Shown here in pieces: positions 33,310-37,732 of a DNA stretch of 37,732 bases (positions are counted from its first letter, which is position 1; every line of letters starts with the position of its first letter). The notes under the pieces are model-generated. The model did no database searches. It had not been told where the DNA came from and worked only from the letters and a program-made list of their open reading frames with translations. The position numbers were made by a program, and so were the translations under genes. This DNA is from an uncultured Clostridia bacterium (GTDB taxonomy: Bacteria > Bacillota > Clostridia > Christensenellales > Borkfalkiaceae), in contig CANQLW010000009.1 of the NCBI GenBank assembly GCA_947624805.1, positions 1 to 37,732 of the forward strand. The letters run 5' to 3'.

Positions 33310-34812
33310 TTACGGAAGTTTTCTTGTGTAAAGGTCCTTTTCGGGGACCTTTTTTTGTGTTTCCTCGGAAAATTGCCTGACCGCCTCCGTCCCCTTTCCG
33401 ACGGGCACATTGATCCCTGCGCCGCCGACACAGCCCCCGGGGCAGCCCATGCCTTCCAGCAGATACCCCTCCCGCTTGCCGAATTTTGCGAGGCGGAGCA
33501 TCTTTCTGCATTCAAAGAGCCCTTCCGCGTGGTCGGACTTGATCTCCGTCTCGGGGTAATATGCATGGATGCACGCTTCGATCGCTCTCGAGACGCCGCC
33601 CGACGCGCCGTACCCTCTCCCCGCCGCGGTCGCACCGTCAACGGGCGAATCCTCACAGCTCTCGGGACAGATCCCGCGTGCATCGAAGATTGCAGAAAGC
33701 TCCTCGAACGTGATCACGAAATCGACGTCCGAACGCACACTCTCTCGCATCGCTTCGAGTTTTTTGGCTGCGCACGGCCCGATAAAGACGACTTTTGCGT
33801 TCGGTTTATCCTGCTTGATCGTCCGTGCCGTCGTCACCATGGGCGTAAGCGTCTCCGAGATCCCGTCCGCGAGCGCGGGAAATTCCCGTTCTGCGAGCAT
33901 GATATAGGACGGGCAACAGGAAGTGAGCATGAACGGATGCTCCCCCGAGGCGATTTTTTCGACATACTTCTTCGCCTCCGCCGTTGCGCCGTGATCTGCC
34001 CCCTTCGCCACCTCTCTGACCTCGGAAAACCCGAGTTTTTTGAGGGCGGTAACAATCTGTCCGAGCGAGACGTCCTCCCCGAATTGTCCGACAACGGAGG
34101 GAGCCACCTCGCCGACGATCTCCTCCCCCGCCTTGATCGCATTGATGAGCTGAAAGATCTGGGATTTATCGGCGATCGCGCCAAACGGGCAATGCACCAT
34201 GCACTGGCCGCAGGCGACACACTTCTGCGGGTCGATATATGCCCTGCCGAGTTTATCGCTCGAGATCGCATGGACGCCGCAATTCTCTGCACACGGGCGG
34301 ATCTTGTGTACGATCGCCTCGTACGGGCACGCGGACTTGCATCTCCCGCACCGCACGCACCGCTTTTCGTCGATGACCGCATGACCGTCCTCCCCCACGG
34401 AGACGGCATTCACAGGACAGGCGTGCACACAATAGCGCGATATGCACTTTCTGCACTGGTTACTGACCTCATATTTGTCGTCCTCACAACAATCACAGGC
34501 GGAGGGAATGACCTGCATGAGGGGCGGTTCATAGTATTTTTCCGAAATATTGCTCTTATCGAACCCGCTCGTGAGATGAGACGGCTGGTCCTGCGGGTTG
34601 AGAGACATCCCGAGCGCTAAACGCACCCGTTCGGATGCGATCGCCCGCTCACGATAGATACTCTCACGGTACCGCGGCTTCTCCGTGGGCGTGAGCTTAT
34701 ACGGGATCGACTCGAGGTCGTTGACGACGTCCTCGGAGCCGAATGCCGCTTTTGCGACCTCAACAAAGACCTTATGTCTGAGTTCCGATGCCGAACTTCT
34801 GAATTTTATCAT
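33310..34812 (-). CDS. [FeFe] hydrogenase, monomeric group-B-like, with N-terminal ferredoxin-type 4Fe-4S domains
   Basis: H-cluster motifs TSCCPSYIMLAE, FIGPCAAKKLEAM, EGMGCPGGCVGGAG; ferredoxin motifs CVRCGRCKSACPYEAI and CVACGQCMVHCPFGAI. Confidence 0.94.
   Translation of the reverse strand: MIKFRSSASELRHKVFVEVAKAAFGSEDVVNDLESIPYKLTPTEKPRYRESIYRERAIASERVRLALGMSLNPQDQPSHLTSGFDKSNISEKYYEPPLMQVIPSACDCCEDDKYEVSNQCRKCISRYCVHACPVNAVSVGEDGHAVIDEKRCVRCGRCKSACPYEAIVHKIRPCAENCGVHAISSDKLGRAYIDPQKCVACGQCMVHCPFGAIADKSQIFQLINAIKAGEEIVGEVAPSVVGQFGEDVSLGQIVTALKKLGFSEVREVAKGADHGATAEAKKYVEKIASGEHPFMLTSCCPSYIMLAEREFPALADGISETLTPMVTTARTIKQDKPNAKVVFIGPCAAKKLEAMRESVRSDVDFVITFEELSAIFDARGICPESCEDSPVDGATAAGRGYGASGGVSRAIEACIHAYYPETEIKSDHAEGLFECRKMLRLAKFGKREGYLLEGMGCPGGCVGGAGINVPVGKGTEAVRQFSEETQKKVPEKDLYTRKLP
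33330..33357 (+). terminator. Plus-strand intrinsic terminator AAAGGTCC-ttttcgg-GGACCTTT + T-run, embedded antisense to the hydrogenase 3' end
   Basis: 8-bp stem followed by a run of T on the plus strand. Confidence 0.65.
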
Positions 34813-37424
34813 GCCTTCCTGCCGTAATAGGCGTTGAGATACATCTCTTTGATCTCAGAGATCAACGGATAACGAGGATTTGCCCCTGTGCATTGGTCAT
34901 CGAACGCGTCCTCGGACATTTTGTCGAGTTTGGCGAGGAATTCCTCTTCGGTGACCTTCCCCTGCAGCGCCTCTGCGATTGTCATCGGCTGCCCGATCTC
35001 GGACATGAGCGTGCGAAGCTGTTTGATGAGCGCTTCGACGAGCGCCACGTCCGTCTTGCCCGTACAGCCGAGATAGCGTGCAACGTCTGCATAGCGCGCC
35101 ATGCACTGCGGGTAGGCATATTGCGGGAAGGTGCCGATCTTGGCGGGCGCCTCCGCGCTGTTGAAACGGATGACCTCCTCGAGCATGAGCGAATTTGCCA
35201 TGCCGTGCGGGAGATGGAAATAGGAACCGAGCTTATGCGCCATGGAGTGGCAGACGCCGAGGAAAGCGTTTGCAAACGCCATCCCCGCCATTGTCGCGGC
35301 ATTGGCGACCCGCTCTCTCGCCTCGGGATCGGCTGAACCGTTTTTATAAGCCGAAGGAAGATAGGTAAAGAGAAGTCTCAACGCCTCTTTGGCGATCCCG
35401 TTGGTGAAATCCGTCGCCATGACGGAAGCGATTGCCTCGAGCGCATGGCTTACGGCGTCGATCCCCGAGCAGGACGTAAGCCCCTTGGGGATATCCATCA
35501 TGAGGTCGGCGTCCACGATCGCCATATCGGGCATGAGTTCATAATCGGCGAGCGGGTATTTTGTGCCCGTCACGTCGTCTGTGATTACGGCGAAGGGGGT
35601 GACTTCGCTCCCCGTGCCCGCCGTCGTCGGAATTGCAACGAACAATGCCTTATCTCCCATATGCGGGAAGGAATAGACGCGTTTGCGGATGTCCGAGAAG
35701 CGCATCGCCATCCCCTCGAAATCCACCTCGGGATGTTCGTACATGACCCACATGATCTTCGCCGCGTCCATGGGCGAGCCGCCACCGACCGCGATAATCA
35801 CATCGGGCGAAAAGCTCTTCATCATCTCGAGGCCCTTTTGGGCGCATGAGAGGGTCGGATCGGACTGAACATCGAAAAATGTCTCGTGCTCGATCCCTTC
35901 CTCGTGCAGGATCTCGTTGATACGGGCCGTGAACCCGCTGTCATAGAGGAATTTATCCGTGACAATGAAGGCGCGTTTCTTGTGATAGACCTGTGCGCCG
36001 AGTTCTTTGAGTGCAACGGAAAGACTCCCGCGCTTGAAATAAACCTTTTCGGGGGCTCTGAACCACAACATATTTTCTCTCCTCTCCGCTACTGTCTTGA
36101 TTTGTATCAGATGTTTGACGCCGACGTTCTCCGAAACGGAATTTCCTCCCCATGAGCCGCAGCCGAGGGTGAGCGAAGGCGCAAATTTGAAGTTATAAAG
36201 ATCCCCGATCCCGCCGTGCGAGGAGGGCGTATTGACGACGATACGGCAGGTCCGCATGACCTCGCGGAACCGTTCGAGCCGCTCCTTCCCCTCTCTTACA
36301 TTGATATAGATCGAAGAGGTATGCCCCAGCCCGCCGTCCTTGACAAGGCGGTCCGCCTTTGCAAGGGCGTCTTCGAAGTCCTCTGCACGGTACATGGCGA
36401 GCACGGGAGAAAGTTTCTCATGGGCGAAGGGCTCGGAGAGCTCCACGCTCTCGACTTCACCGATGAGCACACGGCTCTCCTTGGGGGCCTCGAATCCCGA
36501 CATCGCAGCGATCGTTGCCGCGCTCTGCCCGACGATCCTTGAATTGAGCGCTCCGTTGATGAACATCGTCTTTCTGACCTTCTCCGTCTCTTCGGGGGTG
36601 AGGAAATAAGCGCCGCGTTTTTTGAGTTCCGCCTTGAAGGCATCGTAGACGTCTTTGAGGACGATCACGGACTGCTCGGAAGCGCAGATCATGCCGTTAT
36701 CAAAGGTCTTGGAATGCAGGATTGAGGACACGGCAAGCCGAATATCCGCTGTGGAATCGATGACGGCGGGCGTATTCCCCGCGCCGACGCCGATCGCAGG
36801 CTTCCCCGAGGAATATGCCGCCTTGACCATCCCGGGGCCGCCCGTCGCGAGGATCATATCCGCTTCCCGCATGATCATGCCCGAGAGCGGCACGTTGGGC
36901 TGGTCGATCCAGCCGATGATGTCCTCGGGCGCTCCCGCCTTGACAGCGGCCTCCAGAACGATCCTCGCCGCTTCGATCGTAGAGCGTTTTGCACGGGGGT
37001 GCGGCGAGATGATGAGCCCGTTCCTCGTCTTTAAGGAGATCAGGCACTTAAAGATCGCCGTCGAGGTGGGATTGGTCGTCGGGATGACGGCGGCGAGCAC
37101 GCCGATCGGCTCTGCGATGCGGGTGATGCCGTACCCCTCGTCATGCTCAATGACGCCGCAGGTGCGCGTGTCTTTGTAGGCGTTGTAGATATATTCGGAT
37201 GCGTAGTGATTTTTGATGACCTTGTCCTCGACGATGCCCATCCCCGTCTCTTCAACGGCAAGTTTTGCAAGCGGGATGCGCGCCTTATTGGCCGCCAGCG
37301 CCGCCTCGAAAAAGATCTTATCGACCTGCTCCTGCGTATAGGTCGAGAAAGTCTCCTGCGCGGCACGGACCCTGACAAGAAGTTTTTTTAATGATTCTTC
37401 ATCGGTTACGGTAAAATCTTTCAT
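34809..37424 (-). CDS. adhE: Bifunctional acetaldehyde-CoA/alcohol dehydrogenase
   Basis: N-terminal ALDH (PIGVLAAVIPTTNPTSTAIFKCL) and C-terminal Fe-ADH (GGGSPMDAAKIMW, PTTAGTGSEVTPFAVI) domains. Start at ATG 37424 (MKDFTVTDEESLKKL) with SD GGAGG preferred over the track start. Confidence 0.96.
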   Translation of the reverse strand: MKDFTVTDEESLKKLLVRVRAAQETFSTYTQEQVDKIFFEAALAANKARIPLAKLAVEETGMGIVEDKVIKNHYASEYIYNAYKDTRTCGVIEHDEGYGITRIAEPIGVLAAVIPTTNPTSTAIFKCLISLKTRNGLIISPHPRAKRSTIEAARIVLEAAVKAGAPEDIIGWIDQPNVPLSGMIMREADMILATGGPGMVKAAYSSGKPAIGVGAGNTPAVIDSTADIRLAVSSILHSKTFDNGMICASEQSVIVLKDVYDAFKAELKKRGAYFLTPEETEKVRKTMFINGALNSRIVGQSAATIAAMSGFEAPKESRVLIGEVESVELSEPFAHEKLSPVLAMYRAEDFEDALAKADRLVKDGGLGHTSSIYINVREGKERLERFREVMRTCRIVVNTPSSHGGIGDLYNFKFAPSLTLGCGSWGGNSVSENVGVKHLIQIKTVAERRENMLWFRAPEKVYFKRGSLSVALKELGAQVYHKKRAFIVTDKFLYDSGFTARINEILHEEGIEHETFFDVQSDPTLSCAQKGLEMMKSFSPDVIIAVGGGSPMDAAKIMWVMYEHPEVDFEGMAMRFSDIRKRVYSFPHMGDKALFVAIPTTAGTGSEVTPFAVITDDVTGTKYPLADYELMPDMAIVDADLMMDIPKGLTSCSGIDAVSHALEAIASVMATDFTNGIAKEALRLLFTYLPSAYKNGSADPEARERVANAATMAGMAFANAFLGVCHSMAHKLGSYFHLPHGMANSLMLEEVIRFNSAEAPAKIGTFPQYAYPQCMARYADVARYLGCTGKTDVALVEALIKQLRTLMSEIGQPMTIAEALQGKVTEEEFLAKLDKMSEDAFDDQCTGANPRYPLISEIKEMYLNAYYGRKA

Positions 37425-37457
37425 AACTCCTCCGACTCCATGGATCTTGTTGCCTTT

Positions 37458-37486
37458 ATAGTACCAAATATTCCCAAAAAAGTCAA
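37458..37486 (-). promoter_or_regulatory. Promoter for adhE: TTGACT-N17-TACTAT
   Basis: Reverse complement of 37481-37486 and 37458-37463. Confidence 0.6.
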
Positions 37487-37549
37487 TATCCACACATCAA
37501 TTTCCGAAAAATCCCTGCGATCTCTTTGCAGCCTCCCGCTCTCCTGCAT

Positions 37550-37576
37550 CCCCGCCCCTACCCCCTCCCCCCTCCC
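37550..37576 (-). other. G-quadruplex-capable tract GGGAGGGGGGAGGGGGTAGGGGCGGGG (minus strand)
   Basis: Five G-runs of >=3 separated by 1-2 nt. Confidence 0.7.
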
Positions 37577-37579
37577 TGC

Positions 37580-37712
37580 GTCATCCTAAGCCGCATTCTA
37601 CGGTCATCCTGAGGGGTAGCCCAAAGGAGCCAACAGAACGGAGTCCGACCTCGGTGCCCCCTTGAGGGTGGAACAACGCGTTCTGCCAAAGATTGATAAT
37701 CTTTGGCGCGTT
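37580..37712. repeat. Repeat-like intergenic sequence: two GTCATCCT(A/G)AG copies and a terminal hairpin
   Basis: GTCATCCTAAG at 37580 and GTCATCCTGAG at 37603; hairpin AACGCG-ttctg-CCAAAGATT-gat-AATCTTTGG-CGCGTT at 37675-37712. Confidence 0.45.
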
Positions 37713-37732
37713 GCGACATGAGCGAGCGCATT

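Noticed and set aside
1-37732. CRISPR array, tRNA/rRNA genes, integrase/transposase or toxin-antitoxin/defence genes
   Set aside because: No direct-repeat/spacer pattern, no tRNA-like cloverleaf, and no ORF with recombinase, transposase or defence-domain motifs was seen on reading. The repeated motifs in 1-13634 are LRR coding repeats.

Overview
The window looks like chromosomal DNA from an anaerobic, gut-type Clostridia/Firmicutes lineage (inferred from gene content only). Almost every real gene is on the minus strand. From left to right: (i) two adjacent giant surface-protein genes. The first is an edge-truncated lactocepin-like S8 subtilase fused to BspA-type LRR_5 repeats (>=2217 aa, missing from the supplied ORF track because it runs off the left edge). 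The second is a ~2279-aa InlB-repeat/LRR_5 putative lipoprotein. (ii) A small membrane protein and a DUF1848 protein flanking an AT-rich spacer with two perfect tandem palindromes. (iii) A five-gene minus-strand run: M29 aminopeptidase, a COG0523/CobW GTPase with a long His/Asp/Cys tract, a second GTPase lacking the CxCC motif and fused to a DUF1980/YcgQ-like domain, a flavodoxin and an RsmB/F-type methyltransferase. (iv) nrdD-nrdG with candidate NrdR boxes and a strong promoter. (v) fruK-like, pfkA, dnaE, whiA, PHP and murB genes plus an orphan secreted solute-binding-like protein. (vi) A 50-aa Cys-rich DUF1540 gene missing from the ORF track, followed by three consecutive hairpins. (vii) A solitary rplI. 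(viii) A translationally coupled adhE / group-B-like [FeFe]-hydrogenase pair. The right edge is a non-coding repeat-like region with a G-quadruplex-capable tract. The best candidates for something undescribed are the paired metal-GTPase module, the protease-LRR fusion beside a second giant LRR protein, and a shared palindrome (TACTATGTCAGACATAGTA-like), one copy of which encodes the nrdG C-terminus and stop codon. Long plus-strand ORFs are treated as antisense artefacts. All family calls come from reading translations; no database search was run.
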